DNA of 64,000 nucleotides from an uncultured Alphaproteobacteria bacterium (GTDB lineage Bacteria > Pseudomonadota > Alphaproteobacteria > MPNO01 > UBA2964), in the NCBI GenBank assembly GCA_951812775.1, contig OX638326.1:3887180-3951179 (forward strand), in the 5' to 3' direction. The notes under the pieces are model-generated. The model ran no database searches. It was not told the origin of the DNA and was given only the letters and a program-made list of their open reading frames with translations. The translations under genes and the position numbers were made by a program. Below, one piece after another: positions 29,042-37,528 of this stretch. Every line of letters starts with the position of its first letter. Position 1 is the stretch's first letter.

Positions 29042-29716
29042 GTGTCTTTGGAAGGAACAATTAGCGTTGTGATACCGGCCCTGGAAGTCGGTGAGGCTAT
29101 GCGACCGACGCTGGACTCAATAAAGGGATGCGTTGATGACATCGTCGTCAGCGATGGCAGATCTACTGATCACACTGCTGACTTTGCCGAAAAATCCGGT
29201 GCCAAGGTGATTGTCGGAGATCGCGGCAGAGGGCAGCAACTGCGCCGGGGCGCTGAGATCGCAACCGGCGACTGGCTGTTGTTTCTCCATGCCGATACCG
29301 TTCTTGAAGAGGGCTGGATTGAAGAAGTGCGGCGGGTCATTGCCAAAGGGACGGGCATGGCTGCTGTTTTTCAATTTGCCCTGGATGATCCCAGCGGTTG
29401 GGCGCGGATGATTGAGAAGGGCGTTGCATTGCGATGCAGGCTGTTGGCGTTGCCGTATGGCGATCAGGGGCTTCTCGTAAGTCGGGCTCTTTACGACTCC
29501 ATCGGGGGGTATAAGCCCATCCCGCTTTATGAGGATGTCGATATTATCAGACGGCTGGGGCGAAAACGATTGACCTATTTGACCAGCAAGGCAATGACCT
29601 CTGCGGTGCGTTATCAACGAGGTGGTTTTTTACGCCGACCCTTAAAAAATTTAACGCTGTTGCTATTTTATTACCTAGGTGTCTCGCCAGAAAAATTGGC
29701 GCAAATTTATAAGTGA
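29042..29716 (+). CDS. Family 2 glycosyltransferase (TIGR04283 type)
   Basis: Protein of 224 residues starting at GTG 29042, with AGGAGAAGGC just before it. Nucleotide-binding VSDGRSTDHT, acceptor DxD-like LHADT, and the LPYGDQGLLVSRALYD and PLYEDVDIIRRLGR blocks are typical. The C-terminus has one hydrophobic segment. It pairs with the next gene, a TIGR04282-type protein; in many genomes the two are neighbours and have been linked by annotation to arsenosugar-like synthesis. The true substrate is unknown. A paralogue is at 58741-59460. Confidence 0.88.
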   Translation: MSLEGTISVVIPALEVGEAMRPTLDSIKGCVDDIVVSDGRSTDHTADFAEKSGAKVIVGDRGRGQQLRRGAEIATGDWLLFLHADTVLEEGWIEEVRRVIAKGTGMAAVFQFALDDPSGWARMIEKGVALRCRLLALPYGDQGLLVSRALYDSIGGYKPIPLYEDVDIIRRLGRKRLTYLTSKAMTSAVRYQRGGFLRRPLKNLTLLLFYYLGVSPEKLAQIYK

Positions 29717-29723
29717 CCGATCC

Positions 29724-30323
29724 ATGAAACGTCCTCCGGTTCTCATCATGTTTGCCCGCGCGCCCTATCTCGGGACGGTGAAAAAAAGACTAGCCGCCGG
29801 GATCGGTCCGATTGCGGCGCGAGCGTTCTATGTCAAAACCACTGCGCGAGTTCTTGCCACAATATCGTCCAATGCGCCCTGGCAAACGGTGATGTCGGTA
29901 ACACCCGATGCATCGGCGACCCGCGGGCGATATTGGCCACCGGATATTTTGCAAATACCGCAAGGGTTTGGCGATCTGGGTGACCGGATGGAACGCACCT
30001 TGTTGCAGTTCTACGACCGCCCGGTAGCAACTATCGGCAGTGATATTCCAGCCATCGAACAGCATCATATTCAGGAGGCATTCGAAGCTCTCGGACAATC
30101 CGATCTCGTATTTGGTCCATCTCCCGATGGCGGTTACTGGCTGGTTGGTGCCCGGGTCGGAAATCTGGCGCGCGGGCTTTTTCGGAATGTCCGCTGGTCG
30201 TCGGAACACACCTTGTCAGACACGCTGGCTAATATTGGAAGTAAACGGGCCGCGCTCATCGACGAGCTTGATGACGTTGATAATGCGGATGACCTCGCGC
30301 GATGGCGGGCTCAACGCTCCTGA
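29724..30323 (+). CDS. TIGR04282-type glycosyltransferase/nucleotidyltransferase-fold protein
   Basis: Start ATG 29724 ([14 protein letters not shown]) gives 199 residues; an upstream TTG reading overlaps the previous gene and is rejected. The opening [19 protein letters not shown] is the family's nucleotide-binding loop, with [12 protein letters not shown] and [13 protein letters not shown] as later signature blocks. It is 7 bases behind the GT2 gene and forms an operon with it. The 3' end overlaps the convergent moaB gene by 13 bases. Confidence 0.88.
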   Translation: MKRPPVLIMFARAPYLGTVKKRLAAGIGPIAARAFYVKTTARVLATISSNAPWQTVMSVTPDASATRGRYWPPDILQIPQGFGDLGDRMERTLLQFYDRPVATIGSDIPAIEQHHIQEAFEALGQSDLVFGPSPDGGYWLVGARVGNLARGLFRNVRWSSEHTLSDTLANIGSKRAALIDELDDVDNADDLARWRAQRS

Positions 30324-30841
30324 AGCCGCGGCAATAGTTCGGCGAAGTTGCAGGGCCTGTGACGTATATCCAGCTGTGACAGCAGGATACTGTCCCAGGC
30401 ATCCCGGCAGGCGCCGGTAGACCCCGGCAAGGCGAACAGATAGGTGCCACCTGCAACGCCCGCAGTTGCGCGGGACTGGATGGTTGAGGTGCTGATCAGA
30501 TCATAACTCAGCAACCGAAACAGCTCGCCAAAGCCCGGGATTTCTTTCTCATAAACTTCGAAGAATGCTTCCGGGGTGACATCGCGTCCGGTGACGCCCG
30601 TGCCGCCGGTCGCGAGAACGACTTCCACGGCGGGATCACTGATCCATTGACGCAGCTTGGCAACAATGGCGGCTTGTTCATCCTGAACAATGGCTTTCTC
30701 CGCCAGCGTGTGGCCCACCTCTGTCAGCTTTTCGATGAGCAGGGCGCCAGACTTGTCGGTTTCTTCGGTGCGTGTGTCTGACACTGTTAGGACCGCAATA
30801 TTCACCGGTGCAAACGGGATCGATTCATCAAGTCCAGCCAT
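30311..30841 (-). CDS. moaB: Molybdenum cofactor biosynthesis protein MoaB
   Basis: Protein of 176 residues with the MogA/MoaB fold: [17 protein letters not shown] at the N-terminus, [16 protein letters not shown] as the molybdopterin-binding loop, and [15 protein letters not shown] near the end. Probably adenylates molybdopterin before molybdenum insertion. No other moa genes are in the window. It lies just downstream of the lytic transglycosylase gene on the same strand (15-base gap). Confidence 0.93.
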   Translation of the reverse strand: MAGLDESIPFAPVNIAVLTVSDTRTEETDKSGALLIEKLTEVGHTLAEKAIVQDEQAAIVAKLRQWISDPAVEVVLATGGTGVTGRDVTPEAFFEVYEKEIPGFGELFRLLSYDLISTSTIQSRATAGVAGGTYLFALPGSTGACRDAWDSILLSQLDIRHRPCNFAELLPRLQER

Positions 30842-30856
30842 GTTTCTTCTCAGCTT

Positions 30857-32602
30857 CTACTGTGTGTCGACTGATTTGTAGACTGGCGGTTCGCCCGCCG
30901 CAATGGCGTCGAGTGTTGGGGCGGTCTGGCCGAACCGATCACGATAAATCCAGAAATTCGACAGAACCCTTTCGACAAAGTCCCGGGTTTCACGTGACGG
31001 CATGCTTTCGATAAACATCAACGTGTCGCTGGTTCGTTTGAGGATTCGGCGTTGCCACTTCGAGAGATTCCCCGGCCCGCCATTATAGGCTGCCGCCATC
31101 ATCAGAATATTCCCGTTGACGGTATCGTGTTGCAGCAGATAGCCGAGATATTTCTGCCCTAATGTTAAATTCAACCCGGGATCATAGAGTTTGTTCCGTG
31201 CCCGACCACGGAACCGTTTGCGCGCCATATAACCGGCGGTTCCGGGCATTAACTGCATCAGACCACGCGCGCCGGCATGGCTTTTGGCGCGGGTGTTAAA
31301 GGCGGATTCCTGACGCATGACGGCATAAACCAAGGCACGATCAATTTTAAATCCATTCGTTGGTGCCCAGCGCGGTACCGGGTACAGGCCGCGATCAATC
31401 CGGGTCTGGTTGTTCCGCATCAAAGCGATAGCCGTTTTGAGGGCGAGCGATGGCAGGCCAAGCTGATCGGCGATATTCAGCAAAGCGATGCGGGTATCAG
31501 AATCCCCGCTGAGGCTCAAATAGCGCAGTTCACGTTCAGCTCGAGGTTGATTGTTCGCCTGCAAAAGCGCCAGGGCGCGTTGCGTGCGCTGGCTTTTGAG
31601 AGCGTTGGCAACCGCCTGCTGCTGCGCTCTCGGCGCCGTCCATTTCAACGGTGAGTCGATGCCCAGCATACGCCGTGCCAGCACGCCATAGAATGTGCGC
31701 GGGTGGCTGGCTGCGAGCCGAAGCCAGCGGCTGACGCGATCGGGCCGCTGCGCAACCAGATTGGCCCGCGCTGCCCAAAAGGCGGCAGCAGATTGTGACC
31801 AACGCGACAGACCACCAATTGCCGCCATGGCCTGGAAGTGGTCGGCGGCGTTGATGTAGCGCCCGGATCGATAGGATGCCAATCCGGCATACCAGTGGCC
31901 AAGCGGATAGTATTTTCCAGACCGGTGGGCTGCCCGGCTAACTGTATTAAAGGCTTTTCGATCTTCTCCAAGATAGAACCAGCCGCTGCCAATACGCATC
32001 TTGGCGATATCGACATGGGCCTGTCCCAGACGCCGGAAGCGTCTTTGTTTGATAAGATTGGAAGCCGCGGTAAGGCGTTTTCGATGCACGAGGCGTCGGA
32101 CCTGCTTGTGGAGCCGACGGGCGGACCGGGTGTAGCGGAGCCCGCGACGTCCTGTGCGCACAATGCCGCCATTTCCACTTTCCGAATAGATCGCCCGCCG
32201 AGGTAGGACAGGGCGGCGGGGCGCTCGATAGCGGCGCGGTTTGCGTCTTAGCGCCAGCTTATAAATTCGCCGGGCATCGGGGTGGTCGGCGTAATCCTTG
32301 AGCCATGCCGCAAGTTCTACATAGCGTGAACGGTAGCGCGTCGGATGCAGATAGCGTTGCGCCTGTACATGACCCAGTAAAATCCGGTTTGATAGTTTCT
32401 TGATTAGCTGGTTGGCGCGCCGCCAGTCACCCTTTTGCTGGACAGAAAATATTTGGCGATAGAGCGCAGCGTCGGATTTTGAGAGCGGTGTTGGAATTGC
32501 GGCAATGATCGGGTTTGGTGGAGACGCTGCCTTTCCACTCGCGGCCGCCATCGCAATGCACGAACAAATGACAGCCAAGGCTGTCATCGCGCATTTAGTC
32601 AT
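30857..32602 (-). CDS. Soluble lytic murein transglycosylase
   Basis: Cleaves peptidoglycan glycan strands in the periplasm. ATG 32602 (MTKCAMTALAVICSC) is chosen because it starts a signal peptide; the longer in-frame reading adds an unlikely cytoplasmic leader. About 581 residues: an alpha-helical superhelix (Slt70-like U/L domains) and a C-terminal GEWL-like catalytic domain with the glutamate in MRQESAFN, then GLMQLMPGTA and AAYNGGPGN. Highly basic overall. Not next to other division genes. Confidence 0.92.
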   Translation of the reverse strand: MTKCAMTALAVICSCIAMAAASGKAASPPNPIIAAIPTPLSKSDAALYRQIFSVQQKGDWRRANQLIKKLSNRILLGHVQAQRYLHPTRYRSRYVELAAWLKDYADHPDARRIYKLALRRKPRRYRAPRRPVLPRRAIYSESGNGGIVRTGRRGLRYTRSARRLHKQVRRLVHRKRLTAASNLIKQRRFRRLGQAHVDIAKMRIGSGWFYLGEDRKAFNTVSRAAHRSGKYYPLGHWYAGLASYRSGRYINAADHFQAMAAIGGLSRWSQSAAAFWAARANLVAQRPDRVSRWLRLAASHPRTFYGVLARRMLGIDSPLKWTAPRAQQQAVANALKSQRTQRALALLQANNQPRAERELRYLSLSGDSDTRIALLNIADQLGLPSLALKTAIALMRNNQTRIDRGLYPVPRWAPTNGFKIDRALVYAVMRQESAFNTRAKSHAGARGLMQLMPGTAGYMARKRFRGRARNKLYDPGLNLTLGQKYLGYLLQHDTVNGNILMMAAAYNGGPGNLSKWQRRILKRTSDTLMFIESMPSRETRDFVERVLSNFWIYRDRFGQTAPTLDAIAAGEPPVYKSVDTQ

Positions 32603-32891
32603 ACCGGCAATCAGCTCACCCAAAAGAACAATGCTCCTGCAAAATTTGATGCGGCAGTCACAAACTGCGCCCAACCGCAGTTCTAAATGGTTAACGGCTC
32701 GTTCCCAGGAAGGCAAGCGAGGCACGCCATCCTGGGAGGGAACCTGCCAAAATTCGATCTTTAGGGATGTTATCCACAGCTTCGGGCCATAAAAAGGTCA
32801 AGCTATGTCACAAATTTGACCCTCGACCCGCTTTGCCAATTGCGTCATTGCTGGTTGTTGCTATGATCGCTGGACTAACAGGGCGGATGAC

Positions 32892-33314
32892 ATATTTTCG
32901 AAGAAGAATGACGGCAAGGCTGGTCGTAAGGACAAGGCCTGTGCACCAACGATAATCAGTGAAGATATGATCGTTACCGGCGCTATTGATAGCGAAGGTG
33001 AGGTGATGCTGGATGGCCAGGTCGAGGGCGAAGTGGCCGGTGGCCGTATTAATGTCGGGGCGACAGGCAAAATTGTTGGGTCGCTAAGCGCTGAACAAAT
33101 TTTCATTCATGGCGTCGTTGAAGGACAGATTCGGGGTGGTGAAGTTACACTCTCCGACACGGCGACAGTTATTGGTGATGTTTATCATGAAACGCTGGTC
33201 GTAGAGCCTGGCGCTCAGTTTGATGGCCAGTGCCGTCCTTTGAGTATGCTTGATGAAGAGGATTCCCCGGCACTCAATCTCGTCGTTTCGGACGGCGTCG
33301 CCGCTAAGTCTTAA
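32892..33314 (+). CDS. Bactofilin, start codon uncertain
   Basis: Beta-helical cytoskeletal protein. From ATG 32967 the frame gives 115 residues with the repeated DUF583 pattern (GEVMLDGQVEGEVAGG, GKIVGSLSAEQIFIHG and ATVIGDVYHETLVVEPG). In-frame codons upstream also fit a bactofilin N-terminus (FSKKNDGKAGRKDK, PTIISED), but no ATG, GTG or TTG occurs between the stop at 32817 and 32967. Homologues begin MFSKK; here the codon in that place is ATA (32892). Either ATA is used, the start was lost by mutation, or a shorter form from 32967 is made. An M23-like peptidase gene is nearby, a frequent bactofilin partner. Confidence 0.75.
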   Translation: MFSKKNDGKAGRKDKACAPTIISEDMIVTGAIDSEGEVMLDGQVEGEVAGGRINVGATGKIVGSLSAEQIFIHGVVEGQIRGGEVTLSDTATVIGDVYHETLVVEPGAQFDGQCRPLSMLDEEDSPALNLVVSDGVAAKS

Positions 33315-33333
33315 TACCTCGTATCTCTGACGC

Positions 33334-33816
33334 ATGGCTCAGTGTCCCTGTAATTCGGGCTCTGATTTTGCCCATTGCTGCCAACCTTACATCGATGGCA
33401 ACCCGGCTCCGACAGCGCTGGCTCTTATGCGTTCGCGGTTTTCGGCATTCGCTGTGGGTAAACTCGACCACATCGAACGGACATTTGCGAAAGCTAAACG
33501 ACAGGATTTTACTTTGTTGACGTCTGCGGAAACCCCGGCACCAGTGGAGTGGGTCAGTTTAAAAATTCTGAATACCGAGTCGGGTGGCGAAGAAGATGAC
33601 ACCGGGGTCGTCGAGTTTGCGGCGTTATATAAAAAGGACAATAAACTCCAGGTCCATATGGAGCGCTCAAACTTTTGTCGTGAAGATGGCGAATGGGTTT
33701 ATGTTGACGGTGAGGTCAGGGCCGATGACCCGGGCAGCTTCCTGGGAAAGGTCGGGCGAAATGATCTTTGTCTCTGCCGCTCCGGGAAAAAATACAAAAA
33801 ATGCTGTGGTGTATAA
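33334..33816 (+). CDS. ychJ: YchJ-family SEC-C metal-binding protein
   Basis: Protein of 160 residues with a SEC-C-type zinc motif at each end (CPCNSGSDFAHCC and CLCRSGKKYKKCC) and the NTF2-like YchJ middle domain containing ALMRSRFSAFAVG. Function is not established. It follows the bactofilin gene by 19 bases on the same strand and converges on the M23-like gene. Confidence 0.92.
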   Translation: MAQCPCNSGSDFAHCCQPYIDGNPAPTALALMRSRFSAFAVGKLDHIERTFAKAKRQDFTLLTSAETPAPVEWVSLKILNTESGGEEDDTGVVEFAALYKKDNKLQVHMERSNFCREDGEWVYVDGEVRADDPGSFLGKVGRNDLCLCRSGKKYKKCCGV

Positions 33817-33841
33817 CGGTGGTGGTGGCGTCGGACCGTGA

Positions 33842-34525
33842 TCACTGAAACCGCGTTGGGCTACAATGGATGTCGCCGGTTTTCAGAATATAGAAAGTCT
33901 TACTCTTGCAGCCCTTTTTGGTGATCGTGCCGGTGCGCGTAAAAACCATAGGCAAGAGGGTTGCTGTGAAATCCAACGGTTCTTTGTTTGATTGCATATG
34001 GACATGAACATGTGAGGCGCTGGCTTGACCGGAACTGCCACACTCTGCCAACGGCTCACCAATTTTTACTTTTTGTCCAACGCCAACTTGAATCGTGTGC
34101 GGCGACAGGTGCGCCAGGATCACGAATTCATTACCGCGGCGATGGATGACGATGTGATTTCCGGCCGGGTGTCCGGTTGGGCGTTTGCCTTTGACCCGAT
34201 TGGGGTGGTGATCGACGACGGTAACGATAGTCCCGTTCGTTGGAGAGATTATCGTCGTGCCCAGACAGCTGGTTGGCTGGCCGCGCTTGTCCAGTTTTAT
34301 AAAATCGTGGGCAAATTTCTGGCTGTTGATTTTACAGTGATGGTTGGTTTTGGATGGGCAGGGAGGCCCGGCGACAACATACCAGTTGCCGGTGATCGGA
34401 GGTTGAAGTTTGAGGTACTTGGTAGCGGTCTGGCGCACGATCTGGGTCTCGGCATACACCGTGCTGGTGAGGAAGCCGAGAGCGCTGATCAATAAACCGG
34501 CAAGGGCAATTCGTCGGAAATTCAT
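33842..34525 (-). CDS. M23-like (LytM-fold) exported protein
   Basis: Protein of 227 residues with a signal peptide (LAGLLISALGFLTSTVYA) and a LytM-like beta domain. The zinc-site elements are FAHDFIKLD (His and Asp) and HVHVH near the C-terminus; the GNHIVIHRRGNEFVILAHLSPHTI core is typical. Four or more cysteines (PPCPSKTNHHCKI, KKGCKSK, DIHCSP) suggest disulfides. Likely acts on, or binds to, peptidoglycan. Confidence 0.85.
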   Translation of the reverse strand: MNFRRIALAGLLISALGFLTSTVYAETQIVRQTATKYLKLQPPITGNWYVVAGPPCPSKTNHHCKINSQKFAHDFIKLDKRGQPTSCLGTTIISPTNGTIVTVVDHHPNRVKGKRPTGHPAGNHIVIHRRGNEFVILAHLSPHTIQVGVGQKVKIGEPLAECGSSGQASASHVHVHMQSNKEPLDFTATLLPMVFTRTGTITKKGCKSKTFYILKTGDIHCSPTRFQ

Positions 34526-34559
34526 CTATGTCGCTAGTCGCCGCTAAACGGTCCGAGTT

Positions 34560-34784
34560 TTAATTTTTAACAGGGACACAGGACCAGTCATTTTGCCGGT
34601 AGGCTCGATAGTAACCACCGCGCTGACTCTGCAGCGCCTTGATATTGTCGTTAACATCGCCCAGTTGGTCGTCGGCTTCTTTTACGCATCGATCCCAGCT
34701 ATGGAAGCGCAGTTGAGTATCATACACCACCGGCGTGCCAACGGCGTTGTTTCCCAGAAATATCATTAAAAGAGCCCATTTCAT
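34560..34784 (-). CDS. Small exported hypothetical protein
   Basis: 74 residues with a short hydrophobic N-terminus (MKWALLMIFLGNNAVG) and two cysteines (DRCVKEAD, DWSCVPVKN) that could pair in the periplasm. It lies in an intergenic stretch between the M23-like gene and the uracil-DNA glycosylase, in the same direction as both. No family is recognised, but the codon use and the signal-like start support a real gene. Confidence 0.6.
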   Translation of the reverse strand: MKWALLMIFLGNNAVGTPVVYDTQLRFHSWDRCVKEADDQLGDVNDNIKALQSQRGGYYRAYRQNDWSCVPVKN

Positions 34785-34811
34785 TTAACGCGTCCCTGCA
34801 GAATTTATTTT

Positions 34812-35678
34812 CTAATTTGTAGTTTCGTCCAGACGTTGCCGGATTTCCAGCAAATCCATCCAGGTCTCCCGTTTTTGCGCTGGCGAGCGGAGCAGATAGG
34901 CGGGGTGCAATATTGCCTGTGCTGGCAACGGTGCGGCCATGCCATCCCGTGAGTAGTCAAACCATTTCCCACGTGTCCGCATGATTCCCTGTGTTGTATT
35001 GAGCAATGTCTTGGCGGACGTACCGCCCACTAATATCAAAATCTCTGGTGCGACCAGTTCGATGTGGCGCTCGATAAAGGGGATACAGGCGGCAATTTCC
35101 GAATCAGTGGGCGTTCGATTGCCAGGGGGACGCCAGGGTAGAATGTTAGTGATATAGATATCGCTGCGTTGAAGAGAGATGGCAGCGAGCATTTTATCCA
35201 AGAGCTGTCCCGCGGGCCCGACAAAGGGCAGACCTTGCCGGTCTTCCTGGGCGCCAGGTGCTTCGCCGACAAACATTAGCTTTGCACTGACTGTGCCATC
35301 CCCGAACACCAGACTCTTTGCTGTGTGTTTTAGCGGGCACCCGTCAAAAGCTGCGATTGCTTCCTGCAATGCGTCAAGCGAGTCCGCCGCTTTCGCGGCT
35401 GCACGTGCTGACTTCGTTGCTTCATCGCGGGAAACCAGTTCGGCGGGTGGGCGCGGTGTGGGCGGTGAAGCTGGTGGTGTTGAAATTGTCGGTGGCGTCG
35501 CTGATGCATCTGCGACGCCAGTTTGTTCTGGCAGAGGGGGTGTAGGAAGAGACGCCGACTCGGCTTCGTTGGTTTCAGGCGCAACGAAACGATTGACGGG
35601 TTTGTCTTCCAGCGCTTCGTCAATGCCGCTTTCGACATACCATCTCAGGAGTTCGGTTGCGTTGTTTTCCTGAACCAT
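34812..35678 (-). CDS. Uracil-DNA glycosylase (type 4-like), lacking two cluster cysteines
   Basis: Protein of 288 residues: a long Pro/Thr/Ala-rich N-terminal extension (about 90 residues), then the UDG fold with GEAPGAQEDRQGLPFVGPAG (motif A), the WRPPGNRTPT block and HPAYLLRSP (motif B). Classical family-4 enzymes bind [4Fe-4S] through four cysteines. Here only two are present (GCPLKH and AACIPF); the CxxC partner and the cysteine before RPPGNR (tryptophan here) are absent. The cluster is therefore probably missing. Confidence 0.88.
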   Translation of the reverse strand: MVQENNATELLRWYVESGIDEALEDKPVNRFVAPETNEAESASLPTPPLPEQTGVADASATPPTISTPPASPPTPRPPAELVSRDEATKSARAAAKAADSLDALQEAIAAFDGCPLKHTAKSLVFGDGTVSAKLMFVGEAPGAQEDRQGLPFVGPAGQLLDKMLAAISLQRSDIYITNILPWRPPGNRTPTDSEIAACIPFIERHIELVAPEILILVGGTSAKTLLNTTQGIMRTRGKWFDYSRDGMAAPLPAQAILHPAYLLRSPAQKRETWMDLLEIRQRLDETTN

Positions 35679-35740
35679 GAGAAAACGGTATCATGACTAT
35701 GCGCTGTTAAACAGCACCAGAAGAATTTGAAGAGGGTATT

Positions 35741-37372
35741 ATGGAACGCGAATCGATGGAGGTGGATGTTGTTATAGTTGGGGCAGGGCCCTCTGGCCTC
35801 TCAGCTGCCATCCGTCTTGCGCAACTAGCAGCCGAGAATGAAACTGAACTGACTATCTGTCTGCTCGAAAAAGGCTCTGAGGTCGGTGCGCATATTTTAT
35901 CGGGTGCGGTGCTGGAGCCAAAAGCCCTCGATGAACTTATTCCCGACTGGAAAGAAAAAGGGGCACCTCTAAATACCGAAGCGTTGGATGACAATTTTCT
36001 TTTCCTGACCAAGACCGGTTCCATTCGGATGCCGACGCCGCCCCAGATGCACAATAAGGGGAACTATATTGTCAGTTTGGGCAATGTCTGCCGCTGGCTT
36101 AAGGACCAGGCGGAAGAACTGGGTGTTCAGGTCTTTGAGGGATTTGCAGCTGCTGAAATTTTATATGACGAAGATGGTGCTGTGGCCGGCGTGGCGACCG
36201 GTGATATGGGTGTTGGCGAAGACGGTGAGAAAAAAGACGGATTTACGCCGGGGTATGAGCTGCAAGCCAAATACACCTTCTTCGCAGAGGGATGTCGCGG
36301 TTCGCTGACTAAAGAGCTTTTTGAAAAATTTGAAATGCGGTCCGAGGCTGATCCGCAATCCTATGCGATCGGGATCAAGGAATTGTGGGAAATTGACCCC
36401 GAACAGCATCAGCAGGGACGAATTCTGCATACCATTGGCTGGCCACTTGATACCAAAACATATGGCGGCTCGTTCCTTTATCATCTGGAAGATAATCAGG
36501 TCGCCGTCGGTTTTGTCACCGGGTTGGATTATCGTAATCCGCATCTTTCACCCTTTGAAGAATTCCAGCGTTTCAAGACCCACCCGTCAATCCGTCCTGT
36601 TTTTGAGGGGGGACGCAGGATTGCCTATGGCGCGCGAGCTTTGAATGAAGGCGGTTTTCAATCCATTCCCGAACTTACCTGTCCCGGCGGCGCTATCATC
36701 GGCTGTGCCGCGGGATTTTTGAATGTTCCGAAAATCAAGGGCAGTCACAACGCGATGAAGACCGGCATGATTGCCGCGGAGGCGGCGTTTGCTGCGCTAA
36801 CCAATGATGGCGGCAAGGTCTTGGAAGAGTACCCGGCGACATTAAAGAAGAGCTGGGTTTGGGACGAGCTGTATCGGGTACGAAATATTCGGCCGTCATT
36901 CCGTTGGGGGCTTTTGGCAGGGCTTATCTATTCCGCGATTGACACTTTCCTGTTTCGGGGGCGGGCGCCGTGGACATTTAAGCAGCATGCTGATCACTCG
37001 ACTTTGTTGCCTGCATCCGAGGCGCCTAAAATCGAGTATCCGAAACCCGACGGTGAGGTGTCATTTGACCGGTTGTCTTCGGTGTATATTTCCAACACCA
37101 ACCATGAAGAAGACCAGCCGGTTCATCTCACCTTAAAAGATCCGACGGTGCCGATTTCAGTTAATCTGGAGAAATATGATGCGCCGGAACAACGCTATTG
37201 CCCGGCGGGGGTTTATGAAATTGTAGAAGACGATGCTGACATCGGCCCCCGTCTTCAGATCAATGCGCAAAACTGCGTGCACTGTAAGACCTGTGATATC
37301 AAGGATCCCACGCAAAATATCAATTGGGTGGTACCTGAAGGTGGCGGTGGGCCAAATTATCCCAATATGTAA
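35741..37372 (+). CDS. Electron-transfer flavoprotein:ubiquinone oxidoreductase
   Basis: Inner-membrane-associated flavoprotein of 543 residues that passes electrons from ETF (fatty acid, choline and amino acid oxidation) to ubiquinone. FAD-binding [18 protein letters not shown] is near the N-terminus. The C-terminal ferredoxin domain has the [4Fe-4S] cysteines in RYCPAGVYE and [13 protein letters not shown]. The family-typical end, [12 protein letters not shown], is complete. Divergent from the uracil-DNA glycosylase gene. Confidence 0.96.
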   Translation: MERESMEVDVVIVGAGPSGLSAAIRLAQLAAENETELTICLLEKGSEVGAHILSGAVLEPKALDELIPDWKEKGAPLNTEALDDNFLFLTKTGSIRMPTPPQMHNKGNYIVSLGNVCRWLKDQAEELGVQVFEGFAAAEILYDEDGAVAGVATGDMGVGEDGEKKDGFTPGYELQAKYTFFAEGCRGSLTKELFEKFEMRSEADPQSYAIGIKELWEIDPEQHQQGRILHTIGWPLDTKTYGGSFLYHLEDNQVAVGFVTGLDYRNPHLSPFEEFQRFKTHPSIRPVFEGGRRIAYGARALNEGGFQSIPELTCPGGAIIGCAAGFLNVPKIKGSHNAMKTGMIAAEAAFAALTNDGGKVLEEYPATLKKSWVWDELYRVRNIRPSFRWGLLAGLIYSAIDTFLFRGRAPWTFKQHADHSTLLPASEAPKIEYPKPDGEVSFDRLSSVYISNTNHEEDQPVHLTLKDPTVPISVNLEKYDAPEQRYCPAGVYEIVEDDADIGPRLQINAQNCVHCKTCDIKDPTQNINWVVPEGGGGPNYPNM

Positions 37373-37392
37373 TTGAGTTGGGCATTAGCTAC

Positions 37393-37425
37393 CGGGTAAG
37401 CAGGTGGCTTGTTACTCGCTTTTTA
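37393..37425 (+). terminator. Probable terminator after the ETF-ubiquinone oxidoreductase gene
   Basis: CGGGTAA (37393-37399) pairs with TTACTCG (37412-37418, one G-T pair) and is followed by CTTTTT. Confidence 0.5.
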
Positions 37426-37528
37426 ACCCCTTTGGGACTATGATTACTGTTCGAGTTCCATCGATGGTGGCGATTGTCAGTTGCTCCCACCGAACCGCAT
37501 GAAACAGATAGCGTTCAGTTGTTAGGCT

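Noticed and set aside
32887-32955. Short frame MTYFRRRM starting at ATG 32887
   Set aside because: It lies in a different frame over the bactofilin N-terminal coding sequence and ends soon; the bactofilin frame has the conserved pattern.
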